The notes under the pieces: generated by a model
What the model was told of the DNA's origin: nothing
The model's input: the letters and a program-made list of their open reading frames with translations, nothing else
Database searches by the model: none
Part shown: piece after piece, positions 45,329 through 58,460 of the stretch
Layout: the number at the start of each line of letters is the position of its first letter
Position numbering within the stretch: the stretch's first letter is position 1
Made by a program: the position numbers and the translations under genes
NCBI GenBank assembly: GCA_030248225.1
Contig: JASANE010026648.1
Coordinates: 1-64,000 of the forward strand
DNA length: 64,000 nucleotides
Direction of reading: 5' to 3'
Source: Trileptium ribeirensis
Lineage: Eukaryota > Nematoda > Enoplea > Enoplida > Thoracostomopsidae

Positions 45329-48194
45329 TGGTTCGCGATTCGATATCGGTAATGACAGAATAGGATTGTTAGAGGGGTCACATTGAGTTTACTTGCGCAT
45401 AACAAACAGCGCAAAACAATGCTACAGCTTGACAGCTGTAACCATAATGACCTGCCTCGCATGCTATTATCTTTCTTTGAATCTTGTAAATTACATCGCA
45501 GTTTATATTAGTTTCACAAATTTTTGCAGTTATTGCCAGTGAGACAGTAGCAACATATTTTAAAACATACAGTTGAGCACTTTCATATTGTTCCTGTGAA
45601 GTTAACTGATAGATATTTTAATATTAATAATTATTTGCGTTTGTTTAACAAAATTTAATGTTTTTGTTTTATATCGCTGAAGTTTATTTTAATGAAAATA
45701 CATTAATTCATATGCAAAAGGTAAACATATTCAGAATCATATTCAGGCAAATTTTACAATATTTATATAGAAAAGGTATCCTTTATATAGTAGAAAGCAT
45801 ACAGGTCTTTGTGCGCTGCGTGCATAACGCCCTCGAATATAGTTGTGTATAAACAAAGCGTTCACCGAAGTAGCCAGGAGCCATTCCGGCTAGGGTATCA
45901 TTCTTACCTAGTTGCTATGTTCTTAGAAAGCCGCTAAAAAGTTATTTTTAACAAAACAAAGAAATTGCTCTACATTACTGCCGGCACAACGCACCTATAC
46001 ATATAATTCGGTCATTTGTGTGACATAGTAGCAAAAAGTAAATAGGTTACAAACTAATGTTCAATCTTCAGTTGGAAACAAACATTTGCGCTGTGTCGAA
46101 AATTTTTTAGGTATTTACGCTTCAAACTCAAAAAATTTCCACCCAAAACTTTGGTTGGGGATATATATTTGGTGGCTATACCCTTAAAGGCGTTACGTCG
46201 CCTGAAAAGAGACCGATTGTTAAGAATTGTATTGCATGATATCGTAAGAAGTGAGTCATAACAGTATAAATACTACGCCTGACTACATGTCAGTCTCTTA
46301 TCGTCGAGTGTTTCACAAACACAATAGGCAGTAAAGAGACGCATGGATTAGTTTAGAGCTAATTGCTGATCACCTACGAATTCCTTGGGGTGAAGAGATG
46401 TCTCAACATAAAACAGCAGGTATCCGCATAGCCTGTGCTTTCCGTATAAATAGAAATGTGATCACAAGTATATATCCCATGGATTGTAACCATCTCGTAA
46501 TACTTCAGGGCCGTCTAACTACAAAATGTCAAGCTTAACATGTTTGCGTATATGGAATAATGTACTGAATAATTTTGTTTTTGACATGATCAGTTACAAC
46601 GACAACATTTTAAACATAGATTATTTCATATGAAACATTTGACGCACACCGTATTACGTTGGTACGCGAAATGCAGCTGCAGACTTTTATACTATACTCA
46701 CCACACAAGGACTCCACAACAATATGCAAGCTTACAATGCACAGCTAATAATATGACTTATAGCTGTTTCACTATAAAACCAAAGGATTGGATAAAATTT
46801 GTACCACAAAAAATAAAATTAGTGGGTCTTTAATGTACCGGCAAAGTTACTGGGGGCGTACAATTTATTAGCACACACGAATTTTCAAATTGCTGTGTAA
46901 TTACTGTGTATTACGACAATAACCAAAAATTTGCTGTGTGTATCGAATTTAGCAGCACCCACAACTTTTCAAGTTTGTGGGTGTTATGTAGCATTTACAA
47001 AATTTAAGGGAAATTTTTATCCTTCCTCTTCAGTTTTAAAGTGGTTGCTCTATTGCAATAAAGGTAAAAGTAAGGTGACAAGTAAGTAAGACATTCGACA
47101 AGTAAGTGGAAAAAGTTCTCCATAATATTGCATTGCATGGGTTGCAGTGAAGTCAGTATTTCGGCACATATAACATCAGAATGCGATCAGTTACAGATTG
47201 TATTTTTTGAATGGCCATAAACTGTCTTTGATATGGGATAAAATTTCGATTAAGTTCAACTAAATTTAAATTAACATTAACTGAGATTGGATTCAGTTTT
47301 AAGCTTTATCTTAGGTCAATCAGGGCCGAATAACACATCTTGTTTTTAGCTGAAAACTTAAGCTCACAATTTGAAGCAAGACAATTTACCACGTTTTTCA
47401 TTACAAAATACCTGAACGTCGATACGTTCAATTTTTACCTCAAATTTTGAGGTCAGAATTCCATGAAATCTGGATCAAAATTTTGGCTCCAATTTTGATC
47501 TAAGATTGATATCAAACTATAAAAGCAAAAAGTTTGAAAGCATGAATGCACCTTTACGTATATATTTAGATAAACAGGACATATTTTATGTCCCAGAAGC
47601 CAATAGTTACAGAGACACTTTGTACGTGAGGCCATAAATGGTGCAACCCGAACTAATTTTCACTATTCGCAGGAATGTGTTCAACATTTTTGTGATTCGG
47701 AAGCTGGTATGGCATTGAACTTTCATGAATATCGATATATTTCCCAAACCACTACGGGTTTACCAGTGCTTTAGGCGATCACCTGACTAGCTAACATCAC
47801 GGTAAACCCTTGTCCCTGTAGGTAATTTGCGTCAAGTCGCTGCAGTTTTGTTTATATGCGTCAAAACTCACTGTTCTCCAACATGAGCATGCCAATCCGA
47901 CGTACGATGCTTTTAAATGCTCATTATCTGTTATTCCAGCTACATTTTCATTCAAGTAGAATTATTTTAGCTAATTGTACGTTAGTATTACAATTCGAAA
48001 AATTATCGTTTGATGAAATTAATCTAGAAAAATTTTTTACTTATTTTTAGTGTATTTAGACTTAAACTACTTAATGAAGTGGGATTTACTCATTCATTCT
48101 GAATACCTGTTGTATATATCAGAAAATAGTAGTATAGGTATTTCTTTGCTTCAGTTTGTAACACCTTAATACGGTTATTGGACTATTTATTACT
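45329..48194. other. AT-rich non-coding region
   Basis: Only short frames. One small hairpin (CACCCACAA / TTGTGGGTG) at about 46963-46988. Nothing else recognised. Confidence 0.5.
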
Positions 48195-48460
48195 GCAAAA
48201 TTTGCCGTCGGACAAATCGTCGCCGGACATATTGTCGCCTGGGTAATTTGTGGTCTGGACAATTTGTCGCCAAGACAATTGGTTGTCTGGAAAATTTGCT
48301 GCCGGTACAATTTGAAGCCAGCACAATTTGTCGCCTGTATAATTTTTCGTCCGGATCATTTATCGCATGAATACTTTCTCGCCAGGAAAATTTTTCGCTT
48401 GTTCAAATGGTCGCCATGATGACTGAGAAAATGAAAAATTTATCGCCTGGAATGTGGTAT
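48195..48460. repeat. Degenerate ~17-bp minisatellite of near-palindromic GACAATTTGTCGCC units
   Basis: About 13 to 15 units such as GGACATATTGTCGCC, GGACAATTTGTCGCC and CGCCTGTATAATTTTTCG follow one another with a spacing near 17. The unit core GACAATTTGTC is nearly its own complement, so each unit could fold by itself. High divergence between units. Confidence 0.8.
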
Positions 48461-48703
48461 TATGTCCAGCATACCTTAGTACCAATTTAATGCCGCATAA
48501 TGAACCGTTTGTATAACAAACCCTTTTTAGTCGAATTCCTGAGTAGTTCCGAGTGAAAAAAGCGATATGATAACGCAAACTATTGATATAATATATGATT
48601 AACCAATATGCCGTGTTCTTATTGGATATATGCGAGAATAGCCTTATCGCTTTGTCTCAGGTTGCCACAACTATGAAATAAGTTTTATTTTATATGATAA
48701 TGG

Positions 48704-49799
48704 TTCTTAAGGGTACAGATAATATTGTGCATATGGTTTTAACCCAATTGAATTCAAGTTGAGGAAAAAAGGCTGTTTACCGAGTTTCGTAGAACTGGTT
48801 TTATTATAATACAAATAATATTATATTGAAATTATCAATTTCGCGACAACGTCATCATGTCCAATAAAGCTCATCATTCCTATCAAAAATTTGAGTCAAC
48901 CACTGCAACAACGCCAAGGTTTATCGAAACAACCACCACAGTCGCACCTCTCACCCCACAGCTGATCCTACAGACGAATCCTGCGTCTCGAAGATCGAAG
49001 GTGGCTCCTACCGTTGAGAAATACCACATGGTTTGTTGTGTAAATAATTTGGCTTAATTACAGAGAACATTTTTTATTCATAGGGTTGTGAGTTCGTGTA
49101 ATGCTTTGCCGGAAGGTATTTGCTGGTTCCGTATCGCAGTGTAGTATCGCAGTATCGCTCGACTCACAAGGATCAACCTGCTGTTACATAAGGTGCTTTG
49201 CGTTGTTAATTCAGTGCTGGCTCCATGTTACTCCTCATGGATGGAATATTTTCGGGTCTTCAATAAAATGGCTATGAAGACCGCGCACCAGTTAGTTACA
49301 ACGAAATTTGTTATTATTGTTGCTAGCGTTTACCTCGCTACCGATTTGAACAGCACAGACAGACGACTGTGCGGATTGTTTGAAATTGTTAATAGCAGCC
49401 GCAGCTTGGTCAGTAGCAACAATGAGTTTTCGATACCTTTTGATACCAGAGAGAATAATGACAAGCGTTTGGAGACCCTGTCGTTGTTGTCGGAGTCGTC
49501 CGAAGCTGAGCTTGAGTTAGGCGAGTGAAGACATTTTCAATGACTGCGACCGAATGAGACTGTGGAGGTTGTTTCGATAGTCCTTGGGTTGTTGCAGTGG
49601 TTGACTCATATATTTGATTATAACGAATGATGTGCTTTATTGGAGGGCCTTGACGTTGTCGCAATGTTGATAATTTCGCTATAATTATTCTATTATTATA
49701 TAACCAGTTTTACGAACTTCGGTAAGCAGCCTTAGTTCTTCAACCTGAATTTTGATTGGGTTAAAACCATATGCTCAATGTAGTCTCCACCCTTAAGAA
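48704..49799. mobile_element. 1.1-kb DNA element with terminal inverted repeats of about 250 bp
   Basis: 48704-48955 reads, with scattered changes, as the reverse complement of 49545-49799. Shared landmarks: TTCTTAAGGGT at the tips, GCATATGGTTTTAACCCAAT, AACTGGTTTTATTATAATA-type and CGACAACGTCA, then GAGTCAACCACTGCAACAAC. TTAA lies near each tip, but no clean flanking duplication is visible, so the superfamily is open (piggyBac-like TTAA use is one option). The spacer holds a small ORF at 49241-49528. Confidence 0.8.
49241..49528 (+). CDS. Small ORF with signal-peptide-like start inside the long-TIR element
   Basis: 95 codons from ATG 49241, with another ATG at 49268. After MAMKTAHQLVTTK a hydrophobic run (FVIIVASVYLA) looks like a signal peptide or membrane anchor, followed by a Ser/Asn/Glu-rich acidic tail. 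The 3' end may overlap the right inverted repeat. No known transposase or domain. It may be chance; composition is more protein-like than other short frames nearby. Confidence 0.3.
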   Translation: MEYFRVFNKMAMKTAHQLVTTKFVIIVASVYLATDLNSTDRRLCGLFEIVNSSRSLVSSNNEFSIPFDTRENNDKRLETLSLLSESSEAELELGE

Positions 49800-51802
49800 T
49801 TCTCAACAATAACATGTATATTTCATAGAGGTAGTGACCTCATATAAGGCGATAACAATGTTCGAGCATGTTGAACTTTGTCGTAGTATCTTAATTCTGA
49901 CGGCTTTCCTAATACTACATAAATATCAAATATTTTTGCTTACAATTTATCCATAGGAATTGTGACATGGCCACTCATCCACAAAAGTAGGCAATTCCAA
50001 GCAATCTTCCTCGTCCATTCGGAAAAAATCAATATATCATGAACAGTTTTATTAAAAATCCATGAAAAAATTTTATAGAAAAGCGGGATACTCGGTCATA
50101 TTAATGAACTTTTTTACCTATTCTTCGGTCTGGCCGCGTTTGAGACTCCCAAGCAGCGCTGGGTATCTCAAAGTTTCTTGAAGCGTACAAGATATTACTT
50201 GACCAACAGCCAATGAGATTTTCAACAATTAGAGCCATCAATGATTGTTACGCACCCCTTAATGTCACTTGTTATTGATAACCTCAATGCGGGTGCTCGT
50301 CAAGATAACGTTGAAATGTAACCGAGACCGCCTCCGGAGAACCTTAGAGATATCTCCTGCAATCCGCGGCGCCATTCCGAATAACGCGAATTCACCGGAT
50401 AAGTTAAAGCACAAAGTATGGCTTAGCACCACGATACGTTCCCAGAATTTTTGATGGACGCTTAGTGTTAGTATCCATATAACACATTTTCATACACTAT
50501 CAGTAAAATAGTACCAGTTAAACATTAAAACGGATTAAGGAACTTAATATTCTTAACAACGACTAAGTCCCATTTAAAAAATAAAGCAGACCCATCATTT
50601 TCAGTACATATTGAATTTTTTAGGTAAAACATATTTATTACAAATCATTTATAGAAGACATATTTACAAGCCATTTGTACTTCAAAGGTAAATAGTCCAA
50701 GGTTACATAAATATAATTAATGTTTGTAATTATAAATTTTCCGATGCTTGTAGCATGCAGGTATAATTTTTCGTCGTATATAAACGTCGTTTAGCGATGT
50801 TTCAAGGTCTTGCGCTTGATTCTTAATAAATACAAAATTTTGTAACCGTTAGTTTGGAAATCTTCGGTGTTTTATGGACTATCAAACATTTAAATTCGTG
50901 CGCTGTTGGTGGGTCACTTTGAAGTGTTCTACTCCACTTAGAAATAGAAGTATACGCACAAGTAGAATGCCATGATAGGTATTTTACACATCACACAATC
51001 CCCAAATTATAGTTACAGCTTCAAAATCCGCCGTTCTCAACATCTATTTTTTTAGAAATATGATGTATGTATATGTTCAAGAAATTACACAGCTAGTTGA
51101 TTGGTCCCACGATGAATGGCAGGCATATTAATTGCTTGTGATCTTGTAAGAGTCTTCATATTAAATGGGCGTGATTTTATATAAGGGTCTTTTTCGACCG
51201 CTAAAAATAATTATGATGTTTGAGGCCAAGGTAACGTTGAGGTTCCTAAGTGTAATCCATGGCATGCGGTTCTCGATATAGTAAGCCTTAGGCTTAGCCT
51301 TAGGCTAAGCTTAGGTCCTTATATGAGACATACACTAAGTTTAAGTCTAACTTGGGGGGCTACCGCCTCCGAATAATATAATCCTTCACCCCCTCCATGC
51401 CGCTGCAACCTGGGCTTTTTGCAAGGATATAACGAAGCGCCACTCAGGATTAGCTGAACCAGATTTTTTTCCATCGTGAAACCATAAGTTGCGGGTCAGA
51501 ACGGAAGTTGAGGACGACAGCGCAAACGTGGGGACTATACCTCCGCCCTCACCCGCAAAAAGTGTGAAAATGAAGGAATCCTATAGTGCGCACATCCTGC
51601 AACATATACCTAATGTAGTGTGGTTGTCGCGCTTTTCTTCAAAGGTACATAATGAACACTTGATATTATAGAATCCTCATATGAACTCTTCGTTTGTACA
51701 TGTGACTGCTAATCAATCCCCGAGCGTTTGGTTCCTAATACCAAAACGAGGAGAAACTCGGTAGAAGGGAAATAAAACTTATAAGATGTAACAGGCGTGT
51801 AG
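49800..51802. other. Mostly AT-rich non-coding region
   Basis: No clear gene. A GC-richer patch at about 51345-51570 has CCTCCGCCCTC-type words like the dispersed GC-rich family, but the match is weak. At 51283-51316 there is a short TTAGGCTTAGCC-like palindromic run. Confidence 0.45.
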
Positions 51803-51890
51803 TTGCTTGTCAAATTTTTCTGTGTCTTGACTGCTTTAAACCCGGAGATTGATGTTGGGCTGACAAAACCTGAGAAAATACAAATCCTGG
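51803..51890 (+). CDS. Putative exon 1 of the right-half gene (5' border uncertain)
   Basis: The open frame ends at a strong donor, CCTGG|GTGAGT, in phase 1. The reading is LLVKFFCVLTALNPEIDVGL followed by TKPEKIQIL. The hydrophobic start looks like a signal peptide but the frame opens after a TAG with no ATG, so either an acceptor at 51801-51802 (TGTAG) or one at 51846-51847 begins the exon. The split codon G+AG joins in frame to the segment at 52524. Confidence 0.4.
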
Positions 51891-52523
51891 GTGAGTTTTG
51901 CAAATTCGCTACCGGCTGCGAATACCCTTACCCTCCAGGGTTGAAAACTGAAATAAAGAGAAACTGTTGCTTTTGTTGTTTATATGCTGCATATGTGAAT
52001 AGAATGACTCCATGTTAGTTAAACATTGTTCCGGAATAGAAGCAAGCCTCAAAATGAGTTCGCATTCCAAGAAAAGACCACAGGCTAACTTACTGATGTT
52101 TCATGAAGTTGGACATTTAATATACTTCTAGCGGTGGGGTCTGCCCAATATGTTAGAACTGGGATTTCTATTAGCGTTTTATTGGTAAGATTATATACTT
52201 AACCAATCCAGCCAACGGTCAAAAGCAAGCTTTTGGTATTGGTAAAAGTGCATAATAACAATTCAACGCAGCAAATATATTAATACTGAATTTCCTAGGC
52301 CTACTCTATGGTATTTGGGTTATAATGTAACCACAGTATTGCAGCTTAGAACTCGTGGTAATTCAATTTTTGTTATCTTGAAATTTGATTGTAAACCGAA
52401 CATATCCTGTTTCGTTCTTGAAATAAGTGGTCGATGAGTTTCGCCTGTTAAATATATTTTCACATCTGGTGAACCTTTGTGATTTTATAAAATACGCAAT
52501 GGTATGTATACAAAGCGTTACAG

Positions 52524-52675
52524 AGATACCAAAACAAAACTCTGGTGTTATACCTGACTCTCTGTCCAAACGCGCAGACGGGAATAATTTTTTGTGGGAC
52601 AAAGCCTTTCATAGTATGCCTAGTATACCTCACGGCCGGAAATGTGTTAAACGAAACAAACCACGTCACAAATTG
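52524..52675 (+). CDS. Putative exon 2
   Basis: Acceptor GTTACAG before it and donor TTG|GTAAGG after it. 152 bases give the split Glu codon plus 50 residues, entering in phase 1 and leaving in phase 0. The product is Lys/Arg/Asn/Pro-rich with a single Cys (PSIPHGRKCVKRNKPRHKL at the end) and a dibasic SKR. The acceptor has a weak pyrimidine tract. No known domain recognised. Confidence 0.45.
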
Positions 52676-53189
52676 GTAAGGGTATATATTTAGTATATGT
52701 TTTTGTAACATAAAATATTTTACTGCATAATTTTTACATAATATATACACAAAAAATTTATAGTTAAAATTTAAAGGTGTGTTAAATTTTGAAGCATGGT
52801 GACTTGCCATATTTTTCCATTAGAAATTAGTGAAATATTCATTCCATTTTGAACAAATTTTGAAATCAGAATTTTCCAAATTTTATTCCTTGACACTGAT
52901 TGAGTGAAGTTATAAGAAAAGTGATTACCCGTTGAAATTTACAAAAAAATGCAATAAATCTTTTCAAATTTTGACCAAAATTTCAACTTAAAATTTGGTC
53001 CAAATTTGACCAAAGTTTAAGTTAAAAATTTATTATTTGACGTGTGAACACCTTTTAACTTTATTAATAACAAATCCAGTACATGTTCGAAAAATCGCAG
53101 TGATACTACATCATTTCTGAGGCAACAACATATTCTCTGCCAACACACATACGATATTCCCGCATACGTCTTAGGGTAACAATAATGTT

Positions 53190-53515
53190 CCGCACGTATC
53201 CACAAAATTTTGAAATGAACATAGTAAATTTCTGAAATGGCAATCATTCATAAAATTCTAAAATGCATCACAAAATTCTGATATTATTGCGGATTCTGAT
53301 ATACCATAAAATTTTGAATGATCATGAAATTCTTAAGTGACAACCATAAAGTTCTTAGATGGACATCAGGAATTATGAAATGATTATCGCAAAATTCTGA
53401 AATGACCATCATAAAATTCTGAAATGATCACCACTATTAAATTCTGAAGTTACAATTAAAAATTCTGCAGTTACCACAAAATTTACCTAATGGCTATCAC
53501 AGATTTCTGATGTGT
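53190..53515. repeat. Degenerate ~22-bp AT-rich minisatellite
   Basis: Units like CATCATAAAATTCTGAAATGA recur more than ten times with a spacing near 22, many diverged or shortened. It lies between putative exons 2 and 3. Confidence 0.8.
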
Positions 53516-53871
53516 TTTTAGTATGTATTTGCATAATGCTGTGGTTTATCTATGAGATATCGTTCAAGGAAGTCATATTAGCTTACATTGCGATTAATCT
53601 ATGAGAGATCGCTAATATTGCAACAACTTTCTGAACGAACTGATACTTTTGTCATTTTAATGATCATTTTAGTCAACAAAGCTGGTTCCTGCAGTACGCG
53701 CACCACGCCTGTTTATATCTTTATCGGCCGTCTATCGTCCAATTGTCTAATGCACGATGCGCTGTTTAAGAGTATGGACTTTTGTTATGAGAAAATCTCC
53801 ACTCAAAAACGACTAAAATTATATTCATCAATGCAATTCTTAATAATACAAGTAATTTAGAATAATTGTAG

Positions 53872-54169
53872 GTAGCTATGGATGTATTACGGTTTATATG
53901 TAACAATAATTATATGTCAAATTTAATATTTTTTACCGCTATAACTGTGTTTTTAAACATTGATGAAATATCGTCCAACAGATCATCGTCATCATTCAAT
54001 GGGTCTCAAAAATCTAAAAGTCTAGCATACCGTAGCGATAGCGGCAAAGACCAGCGTGTTTGGACGCCATGGGAAGAAAGACAAATCTCCAAATGCAAAC
54101 GTGAAAGGCGACGGCGTGGAAAATTGCTTAAAAAATTTTATTTACTACCAAAACATCATTTTAAATGTG
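53872..54169 (+). CDS. Putative exon 3, basic Cys-containing segment
   Basis: The frame is open from a possible acceptor TTGTAG at 53866-53871 to a strong donor TGTG|GTAAGT, entering in phase 0 and leaving in phase 1. An ATG lies at 53878 and another at 53914, the latter followed by a hydrophobic run (LIFFTAITVFL), so this could instead be a first coding exon. Then a Ser-rich stretch, VWTPWEERQISKCKRERRRR (a W-x-P-W like that of thrombospondin type-1 starts, but without the later Cys pattern) and PKHHFKC. Family not recognised. Confidence 0.5.
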
Positions 54170-57100
54170 GTAAGTTGTCATATTCTTTCGTCCATTGGTA
54201 TTTTGTGATTTATGTAGCATATACAAAATTATATTTCATAGTTTGAGTTAATATTTGGACGTAGCAGATTGGAATTCTACGTAGACTATCGAAACCTAAT
54301 TTTCTATATATACTTAAACTCAGAATATAGGATTTCGAGAAATGTGAAGCTGTAAAAAAGTAGTACATTATCTGCTAAGTCAGACGTTTTATTTGTGTTT
54401 ACGGAGATGAATATTCGTAAACACGGAGGCAATAGTTAACTTGATATTTTTTAAACGATATGCTAAATTGGTTTGAATACAAAACGGAAACGCAGACGTT
54501 GGTGTTTTTATCAAATAGCTAGGTTTATATAATGTGCCTATGTATCAAACAATATGCGTTTACATATATTTCAGAGTTAACGCCCGTTACAAAATTATTT
54601 GTCATCGTCCAGAACTTGGATTTCGCCATACCAACTTGGTTACAAATTTCAACTTAGGATTTATCTACAGTAGTAGTATTAGTGGAGTGCGCCCTTTCGT
54701 CAACAAGTAGATCAAAATGCCCTGACATATTAAAACGCAACTAAATTTTGTCATTAAGATCTATACGATGCAATGATTGGTAAAATAAGAAACTGTATTG
54801 TTAGCCTAAATTGGTATGAACGTTATTTATAACATAACAATCTTAATGCCGTTATACATTAGTGCACATGTCCGAACGTAATATATGTTTGCACTTATCA
54901 TTATTGAATTTATCTTTAAGCGGAGCTATAAAAATTCCCTATTCACGCCGAAGTCTGCTACAAGTAATAGTTGTAGCATAGCCAGCGTGCGTTAAAAAAT
55001 TTGTACACATAGTTGTGACGAGTTGAAACGTGTGCGATACCACAATTTTGACCGTGAAACTCAACACATGCATGAGTACAAGTTATGTTCACTATCTATT
55101 TAGTCTGACCATGCTCGGCCAATCTCTTTCAAAAATACATGAACTCTAAATACTAATGTTACTAATTCGGCATTATAAATGCAAATATTTTAACGAAACT
55201 TATCAACGTAACCCTGTGGTGCGTTTGATATTTTACCTTACTTACGAAGAAGGGCGATATCATAACTCGATGGTTTGCTGTGACCGTTGGGTTCAGCGTC
55301 TCTGTTCATTATTGGCTAACTAGTACAACGTATGACTAATACATACATAGATTGTACCGGACAGCTAATAAATTCGTTTTATGTATAATCATTCATTTTT
55401 GCACCTTATATCAAATCGGATTGTTCATTACGAAGGGCCCGACGATAAAAGCTAGATTTAGTCTACTTCTAGCACCAAAAATTTTTTCACCGTATTTCAG
55501 AGTCAAGTTTAGAACCAGCATGAAGCCAATAGTATCCAACCGCAGCAGAAGTCTTGAACCGTAGAAGACTATGATCACAGTGAAATTTTCAACCAAATAA
55601 AACCAAATATGTCGGGTCCATAATGGATACAAGCATAATATACACCAAAAGTGATCGAAAATAATGGTTTTGTTTATCCATTCCACAGTTTCAACGATAT
55701 TGGGAAAAGATCGGGTATATAATATACATTATAACATACACAGAAAACATTGCATGTTATCGGTTCTATATCCCAAATGTCGAGATATTCATGTCACCGG
55801 TAACTGTCAAATTTTTTATGACATGTCTTTAAATATTACTACGTTATGAACAAAAACGACAAAATTCTGCCTAGTTTTGGCCTACAAGTTGGAGCTATAT
55901 TCCCTGCTCTCGAAAAAGTAGGCATACATATAAATGATTTTAACCAATATACGCTGATGTTTGGAAGTAATCAATGGTAAAACAATTATGGCATTCGCCC
56001 CCGCCATCTGTTTCTGAGCTATAACCGTAATTGTAATAAACCTGTGCCTTAATGCAGGACAAAATAACACAAATAATCCATCTTAGCAATGAAAAAGAAA
56101 TCTGAACGTTTGCACTTTGTGTGGTACTTGTTTGAAAAAGCTCTTGGTCTCAACATATAGGCTCTATAAGGTCCAGTATATATACGAATATTTGCGGATA
56201 TCCACTGATCATAGCGCCTAAAAATTTCAAACGTTCGAATACTCTGAACAAATAATAATTGTAGCTACACAATGGCTTAATCTTAATGCTGTAAAGAGAA
56301 TATATTTATTTAGTAAAATAATGCTAAATTTACCCGATGTTTAGTCATAAATTACGGTTAAATTTAGTACTATATTATTATACAGATTTTGAACTTTTGT
56401 GTTTATCATTTATTATGCTGAATGTACACGTAAGCGTATGCGTATATATACATATACAAACGCTTATATGACTTTACCCTAGGTGATACCAAACTTTAAT
56501 TCGACAAACAGAAGGTGTGCGCTCTCAAATTTCAAGTTCTTTAAATCTAAACGTTCTTACCAGTAGCATTCAAAGTTGAACATCACCTAGCAATCATGAA
56601 AAGATTGCGACACATGCTACTTCAAGCAAGATTCACTGTAAAACAGGCTAGATTATAATCAGTAGTTGTAAATTTTTCTGCTAATGATCGATGATCCTGT
56701 GTTATAGTAACTGCAAACGCAAGCTATCTGTAATGTTTTACTATATATTGCTAATAACCATCGGCAAACATTATTAAAAGCATTTATTTGTATGTCTCCT
56801 TTATCATGAACAAAGGTTAATGAACTACCAGTTTTAGGCACAAATCAACTCGAATTTTGTTGTTTTCGTCCTATAACATGGTGACCACTAACGTGCTTTG
56901 ATAAAATTTTCACAATACAGGTAATCTGATCTATCACAACTGCAGGCCAATTATCCAACCAATGCCCCATTTAACAACTGAATAAGAGAGCAAAAGAAAC
57001 AAGTTTTGCGTCATCATCACGTTGGAATTGTGGTTGTTGCTAGATTTTGAATATGACTGTGATATTTGGGTTAAATTTGGGCAGTACATCTACCTGTAAT

Positions 57101-57639
57101 CTGCATATTATATCATTTATATTTTTTAACATCGTACAAACTGCGAAATAGATAGTACATATTCAAAATTACAATCTTCGACAGAGAATCTTGCATATTT
57201 CGGTGCTATGCCTTTAGAATAGTTGGGTCTATGTGGAGTGAGTATTTACTGCGCTCGTGTCGGTCTTGCGACGGGCGTGCACGTTCATTTTATCCTGAAA
57301 TTATAAATACGGCCGTGAAATTAGAGGCGAAGTTATTTTCCGGAGTAGAATCACTTAATCTTCTGGCATCATTCGGTTAACCAAAGTTAAAAGCATTGGC
57401 TCTAAAACCGAACGGTCTCAGCGCAGCATCTAGTATATAGATTTATCATCATTTATATTTTGCAAATTTGTATTTAGCATAACAATATGCTTGGGATGAA
57501 AAAGCTTTGGCACTGCTTTATAAATTTAAGTAAAACCTTACTTTTGTTACAATAGCTAAATTAGCAAAGCTGTGCTTGAATGCTGGCAGTAGTTATACCA
57601 GCTTAACATTAAGTTCCAAATTTTGCTAAAAATCTGAAA
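54170..57639. other. AT-rich region, first part of a putative 5.5-kb intron
   Basis: Lies between putative exons 3 and 4. Short frames only. An alternative acceptor TTTCAG at 54569-54574 opens a 27-codon phase-1 segment to a stop at 54657; it could be an alternative last exon, but evidence is thin. Confidence 0.45.
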
Positions 57640-58460
57640 AGTATACTTATGCTTCAAAAAAGCATAGTTAGATTTTATTTTGCATAATCAGTGCCAATTA
57701 TATTCATACTAAGCGCCCCCGACGAGGAATTCGCAACTGCCGAAAAAACTAGAATTTAATATTTGGAAAAAAGAAACAAAAAGTACAAAACAAAGAACTC
57801 AAAATCACATATCTTACTGCCTAGCTATATCATAAATTTTTCACAATATTAATGGCCACAAAATTTATAATACGAAGCGCCTATGTCATCGAATTCCCAT
57901 CTACCGTAAGAATTGTTGGACTTTAATGCTAACTGGAAAACGAAGAAGCGAAAAAGAAAAAAAAAACAAAACCAGAAACAGATTCTTCGTGCCTAGCTAT
58001 CCAATAAACGCTTTTATGCTAGTCGCACAGGATTGTAATGTTTAAACAAGCAGAAATTCGTTTGGACAGTTGATGTCGCAAACTTCAGCTTGAACATAGC
58101 GAAAAGTAGTAAAAGGTACAACTAGGATAATCTATCATTGCCCCAAAATAGTATAACGGGTGATCCTTGTTTTCTATAAAGATGTGTATTTGTTACAAAA
58201 TTTGCGCATTTTCTAGAATTTAGAGCGCTAAAGGGCCAATGGTAGTTGGGAATACAGAAAACGAAAGAAAGTTGGTGGAGTATCGGCGTATCTTAGTCGT
58301 AGCCAAAATAGTTAAGGGGACAACTAGAAGCCCATATTTTTGCTACAAAATAGAGTGACTGGTTATCCTTCCTTTTAATAAAGATGTGAATTTGATACAA
58401 AAATTGCGTATTTTCTTGAATTTAGGGCACCAAAGGCCTAAGGTTAATTAGGATTTAATT
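57640..58460. repeat. Array of strongly diverged ~170-205-bp units
   Basis: TGCCTAGCTAT recurs 172 bp apart (57818, 57990). AAAGATGTG recurs about 202 bp apart (58178, 58380), with GACAACTAG and CATTTTCTAGAATTTAG / TATTTTCTTGAATTTAG at matching places. The first and second pair share AGCGCC and a run of GAAAACGAA-like purines. Inside the putative intron. Confidence 0.65.

Noticed and set aside
51281..51318. TTAGGCTTAGCC-like run resembling telomere repeat
   Set aside because: Only a few imperfect, partly palindromic units; no array and no subtelomeric context.
53588..53860. Extra exon between putative exons 2 and 3
   Set aside because: An acceptor-like TTTTAG exists, but its phase does not fit exon 2 and the possible donor (CAAGTAATT) is weak.
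54575..54657. Alternative terminal exon after exon 3
   Set aside because: Acceptor and phase fit, but only 27 codons without further support; mentioned in the intron entry.
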